From assembly GCA_018262245.1 (NCBI GenBank), contig JAGTRV010000013.1, positions 1-53,824 on the forward strand: DNA of 53,824 nt. Direction: 5' to 3'. Position 1 is the first letter of the stretch; every line of letters begins with the position of its first letter. Source of the stretch: Pseudomonadota bacterium (GTDB lineage: Bacteria > Pseudomonadota > Gammaproteobacteria > Burkholderiales > Rhodocyclaceae). The notes beneath the pieces are model-generated. The model was not told the origin of the DNA. It worked only from the letters and a program-made list of their open reading frames with translations, and searched no databases. Positions 9,656-19,287 of the stretch are shown piece after piece. The position numbers and the translations under genes were made by a program.

Positions 9656-9964
9656 ATGAGCTATTTCAAACACCACGTTTTCGTCTGCACCAACCAGCGC
9701 GAAGGCGGCGACCAATGCTGCAACAACGTCGGCGGTTCCGACATGTTTGCCTACGCCAAGGACCGCATCGGCGCGCTGAAACTGAACGGTGCCGGCGCTG
9801 TCCGTATCAACAAAGCCGGCTGTCTCGGCCGCTGTGACAACGGGCCGGTCATGGTCGTGTACCCGGAAGAAACCTGGTATTCCTTCATCGACAAGGAAGA
9901 CGTCGAGGAAATCATCCAGGAACACCTGATCGGCGGCAAAGTCGTCGACCGCCTGAAGATCTGA
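9656..9964 (+). CDS. (2Fe-2S) ferredoxin domain protein, thioredoxin-like fold
   Basis: A 102-residue soluble protein of the Shethna-type thioredoxin-like ferredoxins. Cys11, Cys21/Cys22, Cys56 and Cys60 (CLGRC followed by DNGPVMVVYP) supply the cluster ligands. The role is electron transfer with an unknown partner. It is preceded by an AGGAGA ribosome site and a TATAAT element, and is followed 3 bp later by an alpha/beta hydrolase gene. Confidence 0.88.
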   Translation: MSYFKHHVFVCTNQREGGDQCCNNVGGSDMFAYAKDRIGALKLNGAGAVRINKAGCLGRCDNGPVMVVYPEETWYSFIDKEDVEEIIQEHLIGGKVVDRLKI

Positions 9965-9967
9965 ACC

Positions 9968-10593
9968 ATGCGCGTCGTTGAAGAGAAAATTTTCGTCGAT
10001 GGCCCGGTCGGCAAGATCGAAGTCATCATGGAGCGCCCGGATGCCCCGAAAGGCATCGCGCTGATCGCCCACCCGCACCCGATCGGTGGCGGCGCCAATA
10101 CCAACAAGGTTGCCTACACGCTGGCCCGCACCTTCGTCGCGCTCGGCTATGCCGCTTTCCGCCCGAATTTCCGGGGCGTGGGCGGCACTGAAGGCGTGCA
10201 TGACGAAGGCAACGGCGAAGTCGATGACCTGCTGGCCGTGCTCGAAGACGCCAAGTGCCGCTGCGGCAACCTGCCCGTCGCGCTGGCCGGATTCTCCTTT
10301 GGCGCCTTCTGCCAGACCCGCGTCGCCAAGCGGCTGGCCGAAGCCAGTCACCCGGCCCAGCGCCTGGTGCTGGTTGGTACGGCTGCCGGTTTCGTCGAAG
10401 GCACCCGCAGCTACGACACCGAAGCCGTGCCGCACGACACCATCGTCATCCACGGCTCGGCCGACGAAACCGTGCCGCTGGCCAACGTGCTGGACTGGGC
10501 GCAGCCGAACGACCTGCCGGTCGTCGTCGTGCCCGGTGCCGACCACTTCTTCCACCGTCGCCTGCACCTGATCCGCGACATCGTGACCCGCGC

Positions 10594-10606
<13 letters not shown>
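9968..10606 (+). CDS. Alpha/beta hydrolase
   Basis: A 212-residue cytoplasmic serine hydrolase. The nucleophile elbow GFSFG has Ser110; the likely acid is in HGSADE near 163 and the catalytic His in GADHFFH near 194. The [13 protein letters not shown] block near 35-47 and [10 protein letters not shown] near 67-76 are typical of the small 'YsgA/OsmC-like' hydrolases of betaproteobacteria. The substrate is unknown. It lies between the ferredoxin and ABC ATPase genes and overlaps the latter by 13 bp. Confidence 0.85.
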
Positions 10607-11511
<905 letters not shown>

Positions 11512-11517
11512 GGTCTT

Positions 11518-12285
11518 TCAGCCAATCAGTCCGTCGACCGCTGCGGCAAAGTCATCGTAAACAGCGGCCGGGCGAATGTCCGGATGCGCATCGTCGCCAG
11601 CCCGATATTTCCCGGTCCTCACCAGAATGCCTGGGATACCCGCCGCCTGCGCACCGCCGATATCGTCGGCCAGATCGTCACCGATCAGCACCGCCTCAGC
11701 GGGAGCCACACCGAGTTCAGCCAGCGCTGCATCGAAGAAGCAGGGCGCCGGCTTGCCGGTAATCTCGGCCTTGATCCCAGCCGAATACTCCAGCCCGGCG
11801 ACGAAGGCCCCCATGTCCAGCGACAGGCCGTCCGGCTCCATGAAATAGCGATTACGCGCCATGGCCATCAGCGGCAGCCCCTGCATCAGGAGCCGGAAGG
11901 CATGGTTCAGGATCGGGTAGGTGGTGTGCGTTCCCATGTCGCCCAGCACGACGATATCCGGATCGGCGTCGCTGTCACCCATTTCACTGGCGATATCCGG
12001 GTGAACCAGCCATAGCGGGTGCAAACCCCGGCTACGCACCAGCGTTCGGGCAGCCAGGGCAGCCGTCTGGATTTCGTTGGCGGCCAGCGTGAAACCCATG
12101 CGCTGCAACTTGGCAAACAGGATGGTGCTGGGCGTCCGCGTCGTATTGGTCAGGAAACGCAGGGACAAACCCGAAGCACGCAGGCGGTCCAACGCTCGCA
12201 CCGCCCCCGGCAATGCTTCATCCCCGGTATGCAGCACGCCGGCCAGATCGATCAATACGGCCTTTGGTGAGATTATTGGCGCCAT
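11518..12285 (-). CDS. HAD-superfamily hydrolase, subfamily IIA (LHPP/HDHD2-like)
   Basis: A 255-residue phosphatase of the NagD-like subfamily with a C2 cap. Motif I reads DLAGVLH at 13-19, so the nucleophilic Asp is present but the second Asp of the usual DxD is Ala, as in the related human LHPP/HDHD2 group where it is Ser. Motif II is FLTNTTRT near 44, motif III the GKPAP Lys near 180, motif IV GDDLADDIGGA near 202. The substrate is unknown. It has a GGGAG ribosome site and is convergent with the NodI-like gene, with a 6-bp gap. Confidence 0.88.
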   Translation of the reverse strand: MAPIISPKAVLIDLAGVLHTGDEALPGAVRALDRLRASGLSLRFLTNTTRTPSTILFAKLQRMGFTLAANEIQTAALAARTLVRSRGLHPLWLVHPDIASEMGDSDADPDIVVLGDMGTHTTYPILNHAFRLLMQGLPLMAMARNRYFMEPDGLSLDMGAFVAGLEYSAGIKAEITGKPAPCFFDAALAELGVAPAEAVLIGDDLADDIGGAQAAGIPGILVRTGKYRAGDDAHPDIRPAAVYDDFAAAVDGLIG

Positions 12286-12394
12286 TTCCGCTCCCTTGAA
12301 GAACCTCGACAGAGATTCGATTACCGTTCGTCACTAAAGTTTAGGCGATGGCGATCCAGCCTTGGCGGAGTCCTGATCGAACCCAAGTTGCGCC

Positions 12395-13096
12395 TCAGCG
12401 AATGACCAGATGTTCCTGTTCGCACCGCACCGGCATGGCAAAGTCGAAAAGATCGGCCTGGGCCGCGAGATCAAGATCGGCCCGAGGAAGATTCGGCCAG
12501 CTACCGGCCATGAAGCGCCGCCCGAAGTCCGACACCCGTATCCGCTGCGCGAACGCTTCCGGCGCGGTTGGATCGCCGCGTAACAGAGATTCGATGTAGT
12601 CGGCACAGGCGACGTCTTCGTCGCCATCCCGATCGACCCATTCACCTGTGATGACGAAACAAACTTCGTCCGCCCCCGCCGTCCGAATCGCCTCGGCCGT
12701 GGCTCGCGCACAAACGAAGCTGGCGGCATAAAGCCGCTGCGCCTGGCGAAAACGCTGCAGGCCGCGCACACCGGCCGCCGTACTCATCACGATATTCTTC
12801 CCGGTCAGATCGACCTGCATCAGATGGGAAGGCGAATTGCCAAAGTCGAATCCCGGCGCCGGATCGCCCCCACCAATGGCACCTATCGAGACCGGGTCCG
12901 GAATTCCGCCCTGCAAGGCTAGCGCCTGGGACAGGCCTTCGACCGGATAGATTGCCCGCGCGCCCTTGGCGAGCGCCACCGCCGCGGTGGTAAATGAGCG
13001 CAGGACATCGATCACGACGACGGTGTCGGTGGCTGGCGGCTGATTCTGCAGACGGTTCAGGAAGAGGCGAGAAAATTTCATGGCAATAATTGTCAC
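12395..13096 (-). CDS. 2-phosphosulfolactate phosphatase family protein (ComB-like)
   Basis: A 233-residue member of the ComB family; characterised members dephosphorylate 2-phosphosulfolactate in coenzyme M biosynthesis. Visible motifs are VVVIDVLRSFTTA near residue 26, IGAIGGGDPAPGFDFGNSP near 72-90 and STAAGVRGLQ near 105. The GTG start at 13096 overlaps the stop of the radical SAM gene by 4 bp; an ATG five codons later (13081) is also possible. No comA or comC partner is in the window, so the true substrate in this organism is open. Confidence 0.85.
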   Translation of the reverse strand: MTIIAMKFSRLFLNRLQNQPPATDTVVVIDVLRSFTTAAVALAKGARAIYPVEGLSQALALQGGIPDPVSIGAIGGGDPAPGFDFGNSPSHLMQVDLTGKNIVMSTAAGVRGLQRFRQAQRLYAASFVCARATAEAIRTAGADEVCFVITGEWVDRDGDEDVACADYIESLLRGDPTAPEAFAQRIRVSDFGRRFMAGSWPNLPRADLDLAAQADLFDFAMPVRCEQEHLVIR

Positions 13097-14664
13097 TCAC
13101 CGGCGCTGACATGGCGATCCTGGCGTTGTGCCAGGGCCCTTGCCATGCGAGGCATCGGTTTCTCACGATCCTTCAACAGCCCCTGCAGGCAGGCCGGATT
13201 GGCCCGGGCGCCGCTGGACCGGTAGTCGGCCAGCAGCGTTTGACGGATGCTTTCCTTTTCCCGGCCGCTGACGCCGGTCAGGTAATCGAACAGATGGTCG
13301 ACCAGCTTTTCCGGCGTCAGGCGGCTGGTCTGGCTGGTGCTTTGCCATAGCCAGTCAGCGAAGGCGAGGAAGGCAGCGAAAGGCGAGGGGCCGCCAAGGA
13401 GTACGGACAGGGTCTGGGGAAAGCGGCCGGAGTTGGCGAGCAGGTCCCAGTAGCGGGCCAGACGGGTGAAACGCTGCATGGTCAGGGCATCGACGACAGC
13501 TGTTTGCTTGACGGTATAGGGCGGTTCGGCATCGTAGACCATGCCGTGGACCGCGCTGTGGCGGGCGATTGGCGTGCCGCGCAGGCGTTTGAGGACACCG
13601 AGCTGGATTTCGTGCGGCCCCAGAGCGTATAGCCGGTCAAAGCCGGCGGCGAAACTGCTCAGCGTTTCACCAGGCAGGCCGAAGATCAGGTCGGTGTGCA
13701 GATGGGCATGGCTGTGATTGACCAGCCAGGCGAGGTTTTCACAGGTCTTGTCGTTGTCCTGACGGCGCGAGATGGCTTGCTGCACATCGGGATTGAAGGT
13801 CTGGATGCCGACTTCGAACTGCAGCACGCCGGGCGGGAAGCGGGCGATCATTGCCTTCAGGCGCTCCGGCAGGTGATCCGGGATGACCTCGAAATGCAGG
13901 AAGAGGTCTGGCGTCAAGCGGTCGAGGAAGAACTGCAAGATGGTCAGCGAGCTGTCGATCTTGAGATTGAAAGTGCGGTCGACAAACTTGAAGTTGCGCG
14001 CCCCGCGCTGGTAAAGGCCGTCCAGCGCGGCAAGGAAGGGCGCTTGCTCGAACGCCCAGGCGGTCTTGTCGAGTGAACTGAGGCAGAACTCGCATTTGAA
14101 CGGGCAACCGCGTGAGGCTTCGACGTAGAGCAGGCGATGAGCCAGATCGTCGGCGCTGAATTCGGCGTAGGGCAGGTCGATCTCGGCCAGCGTCGGCTGC
14201 TCGCCAACAATCACCTTCATCAGCGGTTTTGGCCCATGGAGCAGGGCGCGGCACAGCTTGGGGAAACTGACGTCGCCCCAGCCGGTAATCAGATGGTCCG
14301 CCAGCCGGACGATTTCCTGATCGTCCCACTCGTAACTGACCTCTGGCCCGCCAAGAACGATCTTCAACCCCGGGCGCGCTGCCTTGAGTCGGCGGACGAC
14401 CTCGGTGGTCGGCACGACATTCCAGATATAGACACCGAAGCCGATGATTTGCGGCACTCCATCGACCGGCTCGCCCAGTTCAGCCAGCAACGCGTCGACG
14501 ATCTCCTGAACCGGCCGGGCAATCGTGAACTCACGCAACACCGTGCTCGCGCGGAGATCGGCCCCGCCGTGCCGCTCCATGTTGGCCAGCAGATAGCGCA
14601 GGCCGAGTGAGGCATGGATGTACTTGGCGTTGAGGGTGCAGAGAATGATAGCGGGTCGCGACAT
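13093..14664 (-). CDS. B12-binding-domain radical SAM protein (DUF4080 type)
   Basis: A 523-residue enzyme with an N-terminal cobalamin-binding Rossmann domain (about 1-140; GGPEVSYEWD near 107), then a radical SAM core with the cluster motif CPFKCEFC near 186-193, and a C-terminal region of the DUF4080 type. Such proteins use SAM and a 4Fe-4S cluster; class B members methylate unactivated carbons or phosphorus, but the function of this subgroup is unknown. It is translationally coupled to the ComB-like gene through a GTGA overlap. Confidence 0.9.
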   Translation of the reverse strand: MSRPAIILCTLNAKYIHASLGLRYLLANMERHGGADLRASTVLREFTIARPVQEIVDALLAELGEPVDGVPQIIGFGVYIWNVVPTTEVVRRLKAARPGLKIVLGGPEVSYEWDDQEIVRLADHLITGWGDVSFPKLCRALLHGPKPLMKVIVGEQPTLAEIDLPYAEFSADDLAHRLLYVEASRGCPFKCEFCLSSLDKTAWAFEQAPFLAALDGLYQRGARNFKFVDRTFNLKIDSSLTILQFFLDRLTPDLFLHFEVIPDHLPERLKAMIARFPPGVLQFEVGIQTFNPDVQQAISRRQDNDKTCENLAWLVNHSHAHLHTDLIFGLPGETLSSFAAGFDRLYALGPHEIQLGVLKRLRGTPIARHSAVHGMVYDAEPPYTVKQTAVVDALTMQRFTRLARYWDLLANSGRFPQTLSVLLGGPSPFAAFLAFADWLWQSTSQTSRLTPEKLVDHLFDYLTGVSGREKESIRQTLLADYRSSGARANPACLQGLLKDREKPMPRMARALAQRQDRHVSAGE

Positions 14665-14807
14665 GTCACTATTTTGACAGTTTCCTGGCCTTTGGCCGCA
14701 GGCTGAATCGCGATCCGGCGATTGCTAAGGCAACCTGAATTACAGGCCAGTAATCAAATCGTGCAACCGCTCTCGAAGTCCTAAACGTTCGGGATAACCA
14801 ATCCAAG

Positions 14808-14825
14808 TATTGACAAAGATCAATA
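14808..14825 (+). promoter_or_regulatory. FNR/Anr/Dnr-type site upstream of the octaheme cytochrome gene
   Basis: TATTGAC-AAAG-ATCAATA is a nearly perfect dyad and matches TTGAT-N4-ATCAA in nine of ten core bases. Its centre is at 14816.5. A TAATCT -10 at 14845-14850 would place the transcription start near 14857, so the site sits at about -41, the class II activator position. This predicts induction under oxygen limitation; the regulator itself is not in the window. Confidence 0.75.
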
Positions 14826-14844
14826 TTCGAAAATAAGGAAAAGC

Positions 14845-14850
14845 TAATCT
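14845..14850 (+). promoter_or_regulatory. Candidate -10 element of the octaheme cytochrome operon
   Basis: TAATCT, about 20 bp downstream of the FNR-type dyad and in an AT-rich stretch. There is no -35 match, as expected for a class II FNR-dependent promoter where the activator overlaps the -35 region. Confidence 0.5.
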
Positions 14851-14860
14851 TTTAGGCAGA

Positions 14861-14888
14861 ACTGTAGCGCCGGCGGGGCCGCCACAGT
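14861..14888 (+). other. GC-rich hairpin in the leader of the octaheme cytochrome mRNA
   Basis: ACTGT and ACAGT arms enclose a GGCG/CGCC inner stem with a GGGC loop, immediately after the predicted transcription start and about 30 bp before the ribosome site. It could stabilise the mRNA 5' end or be incidental. The arm spacing excludes a LexA site. Confidence 0.35.
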
Positions 14889-14920
14889 CCGGAGCCATTT
14901 GGCTCGTAACAGGGGGAATC

Positions 14921-16537
14921 ATGAGAATGATCAAGCACGCACTGGTCATGATCGCCGCCTTGGCGTTCATGGCACCGGCCTATACGGCCAATTCGTCGGA
15001 AAGTCCGCAACCCAATCCCAAACTGCTGAAATCGACTGCAGACCACAGCAAATTCAAGGAGCTCCAGAAAGAATTCGCTTCCGGACCTGAAGTCACCAAG
15101 GTCTGCCTGAGCTGTCATACCGAAGCGGCCAAACAGGTTCACCTGACCCAGCACTGGAAATGGGAATTCCGTAATCCCGACACCAACCAGCTGCTCGGCA
15201 AGAAGCACATTGTCAACAACTTCTGCACCTCGGTCACTTCGAACTACAAGGCCTGCGCCAGTTGCCACATCGGCTACAACACCGACGGGCCGCAATTCGA
15301 CATGGCGTCGGAAAACAATGTCGACTGCCTGGTCTGTCACGACCAGACCGGCAAGTACAAGAAACCGTCCGGTTTTGCCGGCAACCCGGTGACCAAGGAC
15401 ACCGAATTCCCGCCCGGCTCCGGCAAGATCATTCGCGGCATCAACCTGAGCGAAATCTCGCAGAAGGTTGGCAAGACCCGCCGCCAGACCTGCGGCGCCT
15501 GCCACTTCTATGGCGGCGGCGGCGACGGCGTCAAGCACGGCGATCTCGACAGCTCGCTGGACAATCCCGAGAAATCGCTCGATGTACACATGGGCACCGA
15601 TGGCCAGAATTTCACCTGTGCCACCTGCCACAAGACCGATGGCCATCAGGTGCCGGGCAGCCGCTACGCACCGACCGCCCAGGACAAGGAAGGCGCCCAC
15701 ATGCGCGGCAAGGCTGACAGCACCAACCCGGCCACCTGCCAGGCCTGCCATGGCCAGACGCCACACAAGAAGGAAGCCAAGCTCAACGACCACACCGACA
15801 AGCTGGCCTGCCAGACTTGCCACATCCCGGCCTTCGCCCGCGGCGACGTGCCGACCAAGATGTCCTGGGACTGGTCGACCGCTGGCAAGCGCGGCAAGGA
15901 CGGTAAGCCGCTGGTCGTCAAGAACGATGAAGGCCACGATATCTATCTCGGCATCAAGGGCGATTTCGTTTATGAAGAAAACGTCAAGCCGGAATACGTC
16001 TGGTTCAACGGCAAGGTCAAATACACGCTGGCCGACGAAAAGATCGACAAGGCCAACCAGCCGATCTACATCAATAAGTTCGAAGGCAGTGCCACTGACG
16101 GCAAATCGATGATCTGGCCGATCAAGCTGTTCCGCGGCAAGCAGCCGTTCGACGCCGAGAACAAGACGCTAACCATCAATCACCTGGCCGGCGCCGACGA
16201 TACTGCCTACTGGACCAACCTGAACTGGGACAAGGCCATCGCTGCCGGCATGGCCGCCGCAGGCAAGCCGTTCTCCGGCAAGTACGACTTCATCGAGACC
16301 ATCGGCATGTGGCCGATCACCCACATGGTTGCGCCAAAGGACAAGGCGCTGGGCTGCGCCGACTGCCACAGCAGCAACGGTCGACTCGAAAAGGTCGACG
16401 GCATCTACATCCCGGGCCGCGGACGTGACCACCTGGCGCTGCTCGACACCGCCGGCTGGACACTCGCTGCACTCTCGCTACTTGGCGTCATCGGCCACGG
16501 CATCGGTCGCATCGTCGCTGCCAAGCGCAAGCAATAA
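14921..16537 (+). CDS. Octaheme c-type cytochrome, tetrathionate reductase (OTR) family, membrane-anchored
   Basis: A 538-residue exported multiheme cytochrome. A signal peptide (cleavage near residue 22) is followed by exactly eight CxxCH motifs at about 62, 112, 136, 191, 233, 273, 297 and 479. The wide gap between hemes 7 and 8 and the overall length match the Shewanella octaheme tetrathionate reductase family, which reduces tetrathionate and also nitrite and hydroxylamine in vitro. A hydrophobic segment at about 508-530 followed by KRKQ suggests a C-terminal inner-membrane anchor. An AGGGGG ribosome site precedes the ATG; a second ATG lies two codons on. It is the first gene of a four-gene operon with cytochrome b561, porin and a small periplasmic protein. 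The physiological electron acceptor cannot be told from sequence. Confidence 0.9.
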   Translation: MRMIKHALVMIAALAFMAPAYTANSSESPQPNPKLLKSTADHSKFKELQKEFASGPEVTKVCLSCHTEAAKQVHLTQHWKWEFRNPDTNQLLGKKHIVNNFCTSVTSNYKACASCHIGYNTDGPQFDMASENNVDCLVCHDQTGKYKKPSGFAGNPVTKDTEFPPGSGKIIRGINLSEISQKVGKTRRQTCGACHFYGGGGDGVKHGDLDSSLDNPEKSLDVHMGTDGQNFTCATCHKTDGHQVPGSRYAPTAQDKEGAHMRGKADSTNPATCQACHGQTPHKKEAKLNDHTDKLACQTCHIPAFARGDVPTKMSWDWSTAGKRGKDGKPLVVKNDEGHDIYLGIKGDFVYEENVKPEYVWFNGKVKYTLADEKIDKANQPIYINKFEGSATDGKSMIWPIKLFRGKQPFDAENKTLTINHLAGADDTAYWTNLNWDKAIAAGMAAAGKPFSGKYDFIETIGMWPITHMVAPKDKALGCADCHSSNGRLEKVDGIYIPGRGRDHLALLDTAGWTLAALSLLGVIGHGIGRIVAAKRKQ

Positions 16538-16548
16538 AGGGGAAGAAC

Positions 16549-17172
16549 ATGGCACGCGTATACGTCTTCAAACGCTTTGAACGCTTCTGGCACTGGGCTC
16601 AGGCCCTGCTGATCATCACCATGCTGGTCAGCGGCTTCGAAGTCCACGGCACCTACAAACTGCTCAGCTGGCACAAGGCGGCTGAACTGCACACCACGGC
16701 CGCCTGGGCCCTGATGGGGCTGTGGGTCTTCGCCATCTTCTGGCACTTCACGACCGGCGAATGGCGGCAGTACATCCCGACGACGAACAAGATGATCGAC
16801 GTCGCGCTGTTCTACGCCTTCGGCATCTTCAGGGGCGAGCATCACCCCTACCTGAAGACCAAGAACCACAAGCACAACCCGCTGCAACGGGTCGCCTATC
16901 TCGGCGTCAAGCTGTTCATCAACCCGCTGATCTGGTGCACCGGGCTGTTCTATCTGTTCTACAACCAGCTCGGCGCCATCGGCCTGGGCGGGGTGTCGCT
17001 CGGCCTGATCGCCCTGGCCCATACCTTCGGTGCCTTCCTGATGCTGCTCTTTCTGATTGCTCACGTCTATCTGGGTACCGCCGGCCATACGCCGACCGCC
17101 CACTTCACCGCCATGATCACCGGCTGGGACGACGATGTGCACGAAGAACCGCAAGGCGCCCAGGCGCAATGA
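16549..17172 (+). CDS. Cytochrome b561-type membrane protein (quinol-oxidising partner)
   Basis: A 207-residue inner-membrane protein with four to five hydrophobic helices and His residues suitable for two b hemes (FWHWAQ near 15, HTTAAW near 48, FWHF near 64, AHTFGAF near 155, AHVYLG near 171). It belongs to the Ni/Fe-hydrogenase/formate dehydrogenase gamma-like cytochrome b group. It begins 11 bp after the octaheme gene and very likely passes electrons from the quinol pool to that cytochrome. The C-terminus is short and hydrophilic. Confidence 0.87.
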   Translation: MARVYVFKRFERFWHWAQALLIITMLVSGFEVHGTYKLLSWHKAAELHTTAAWALMGLWVFAIFWHFTTGEWRQYIPTTNKMIDVALFYAFGIFRGEHHPYLKTKNHKHNPLQRVAYLGVKLFINPLIWCTGLFYLFYNQLGAIGLGGVSLGLIALAHTFGAFLMLLFLIAHVYLGTAGHTPTAHFTAMITGWDDDVHEEPQGAQAQ

Positions 17173-17200
17173 ACAGACGAAACACGAGGGGAAAATAATC

Positions 17201-18922
17201 ATGAGTCACAGAAACATCACGCGAAACCTGCTGGCCAGCCTGATCGCCGGCCTGTTCATCCCGCTCGGCGCCCAGGCTGCCGATGCCGAGTTGATGAAAA
17301 AAATCGAGGCGATGGCCAAGGAAATCGAGTCGTTGAGAGCCCAGGTCCAGGCCAATCAGGAAGCCAACAAGCAGGCTATCGCCGATGTCCGGGAAGTGAA
17401 GGAAAAGGTCCAGAAGAACGAGGACAAGGCGCTCGACAAATGGCTGACGATAGGCGGCGACTACCAGTTCCGCGTCGATAGCCTGAGAGGCGAGACCAAG
17501 CCATTTACCGATGTTCAGGGCACCTTCCAGGCTGCTCAGTATTCCGCGATGACGACCGGTACGCCGGCCCTGAGCACGCTGATGACCTTCTCGCAGAACA
17601 TGTCGGCCGTGCAGACCTACCAGCAGGCACGCGCCTTCATGGGCAATGCGACCAACCAGGCCATCATGGGCGGCCTGAATAACTTTGCTGCGTCGGTTCC
17701 GGCCTACAAGCCGGAGAACGCCAGCCTCTATACCAACCGCTTCGGTCTGGACCTGAATGCAAAAGCGACGCAGGACGTTACCGTCACCGCCCGTCTGCTG
17801 ATGTACAAGACCTTCGGCGCCAACGACGACAGCGCCATCACCAATGGCGGCGCGACGCCGTTCTTCTCCGATCGCGTCGGCGTCTTCGACGGCACGCTCG
17901 GCCACATCCCATCGAGCAGCTACCTGAACGTCGATCGGGTCTATGCCACGTGGAGCAACATCGCCGATCAGGACATCTGGTTCTCCGTCGGTCGCCGGCC
18001 GTCCACGCACGGCGCCCCGAGCAACCTGCGCAACAACACGCCACGTCCCGGCACCGGCGGAACGCCGGCCCTGCTGGTCGATTACGCCTTCGACGGCATG
18101 ACCATCGGCTGGGCGCCGGATATCGATGCGCTGCCCGGCGCCTACGGCAAGATCTGCTACGGCCGTGGCTACGAGGCGGGATTCAGCAAGGCGTTGACCA
18201 ATTCGCTGGAAGATACCGACATGGTCGGCCTCTCCATCGTGCCGATCGACACCGATGCGCTGCGCGTCTGGGCCCAGTACAACCGGGGCATGAATATCTT
18301 CGACGCACCGAAGATGGCCAACACCTACTTCGGCACCACCATGCCCAAGACCAACCTGGGCGACATCGACTGGTACGGCCTGGGCGCCATGGGCACCATC
18401 AAGCGCGTCGGCCCCGGCGAACTGAACTGGTTCGCCGACGCCGGCCTGAGCGTCACCCACCCGAACGAAAACGTCTCGTCGCAGTTCGGCTTCCAGGGCC
18501 TGATGACCGGCGCCTTCTTCAACCCGGAAGCACCGTCCAGCAAGACCGGCAGCGCCATTTACCTCGGCCTGCGCTACGACCTGCCGTCGAAGACCAAGCT
18601 CGGTCTGGAATACAACCACGGCTCGAAGAACTGGATCACCTTCGCCCCGGCCTCCGGCGACTCCTGGACCTCCAAGGTCGGCACCCGCGGCAACGTGTAT
18701 GAGGTTTACGCCATACAGGAACTGGACAGCAAGCCGATTTCATCGCGCTTCGCCAAATCCTTCTTCCGCCTTGGCTTCCAATACTATGATTTCAAATATA
18801 CGGGTAGCAACAACTGGGTCGGCGCCCCGGTCCGCATGTCTGACGTGAATGGCCAGATGATGACCATGGCACCGCTATCCAAGGCCTACAACGCCTATGC
18901 AACCTTCGAAGTGAAATTCTGA
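17201..18922 (+). CDS. Outer-membrane porin, DUF3373-like, linked to multiheme cytochrome
   Basis: A 573-residue protein: signal peptide (cleavage after GAQA, about residue 26), a coiled-coil segment at about 28-75 rich in Glu/Lys, then a long beta-rich barrel region ending in ...FEVKF with the C-terminal Phe needed for BAM assembly. This matches the DUF3373-type porins found next to multiheme cytochromes in metal- and sulfur-respiring bacteria; I judge this from architecture and recall, not from a search. The start at 17201 has a GAGGGG ribosome site; the frame is open upstream into the b561 gene. Likely roles are substrate entry for the periplasmic cytochrome or a structural coiled-coil spacer to the cell wall. 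Confidence 0.78.
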   Translation: MSHRNITRNLLASLIAGLFIPLGAQAADAELMKKIEAMAKEIESLRAQVQANQEANKQAIADVREVKEKVQKNEDKALDKWLTIGGDYQFRVDSLRGETKPFTDVQGTFQAAQYSAMTTGTPALSTLMTFSQNMSAVQTYQQARAFMGNATNQAIMGGLNNFAASVPAYKPENASLYTNRFGLDLNAKATQDVTVTARLLMYKTFGANDDSAITNGGATPFFSDRVGVFDGTLGHIPSSSYLNVDRVYATWSNIADQDIWFSVGRRPSTHGAPSNLRNNTPRPGTGGTPALLVDYAFDGMTIGWAPDIDALPGAYGKICYGRGYEAGFSKALTNSLEDTDMVGLSIVPIDTDALRVWAQYNRGMNIFDAPKMANTYFGTTMPKTNLGDIDWYGLGAMGTIKRVGPGELNWFADAGLSVTHPNENVSSQFGFQGLMTGAFFNPEAPSSKTGSAIYLGLRYDLPSKTKLGLEYNHGSKNWITFAPASGDSWTSKVGTRGNVYEVYAIQELDSKPISSRFAKSFFRLGFQYYDFKYTGSNNWVGAPVRMSDVNGQMMTMAPLSKAYNAYATFEVKF

Positions 18923-18948
18923 CCACACCCAATTTAAAGGAGTAACTC

Positions 18949-19266
18949 ATGCGTAAAAGCCTTATCCAACTGATCGTTTCCATCGCACTCGCCGTCGGGG
19001 CACTGACCGTTGCCCCGATCGCTTCCGCCGACGACGTGAAGATGGTTGGTGTCGTCACCAAGATCAAGCTGGCCACCGATGGCAAGTCGGCCCAGGCCAC
19101 TCTGAAGGACGGCAAGAGCGGCGAGTCCGTCACCATCAACATCACCGATGACGAAACCCTGGACAAGTTCAAGGACAAACGTATCCAGGAAGGCGATGAA
19201 ATCCGCGCCAAGTACGACAACGCCGGCAACAAGAGCAAGTCTTTCAAGAAGACGGCTGGCTGCTGA
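18949..19266 (+). CDS. Small periplasmic protein of the octaheme operon
   Basis: A 105-residue protein with a signal peptide (cleavage after IASA, about residue 27) and a mature domain of about 78 residues rich in Lys and Asp, with alternating beta-like strands (VGVVTKIKL, ATLKDG, VTINITDDE) that suggest a small beta-barrel or OB-like fold. The only mature-region Cys is the last residue. A GGAG ribosome site precedes it. It is the last gene before a strong terminator. I do not recognise a characterised family. Confidence 0.75.
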   Translation: MRKSLIQLIVSIALAVGALTVAPIASADDVKMVGVVTKIKLATDGKSAQATLKDGKSGESVTINITDDETLDKFKDKRIQEGDEIRAKYDNAGNKSKSFKKTAGC

Positions 19267-19287
19267 TTCCCCCTGACAGTCAGCCTC

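Noticed and set aside
11518-12285. HAD protein considered inactive because the second motif I Asp is Ala
   Set aside because: The related LHPP/HDHD2 subfamily also lacks this Asp and retains phosphatase activity, so inactivity is not implied.
14861-14888. ACTGT...ACAGT pair as a second LexA site
   Set aside because: The arms are 18 bases apart rather than 8, with a GC-rich inner stem; a leader hairpin is the better reading.
17117-18619. 500-codon minus-strand ORF opposite the porin
   Set aside because: Composition is Ala/Gly/Val/Arg-rich shadow sequence without domains, and the plus-strand frame encodes a signal peptide, coiled coil and barrel with C-terminal Phe.
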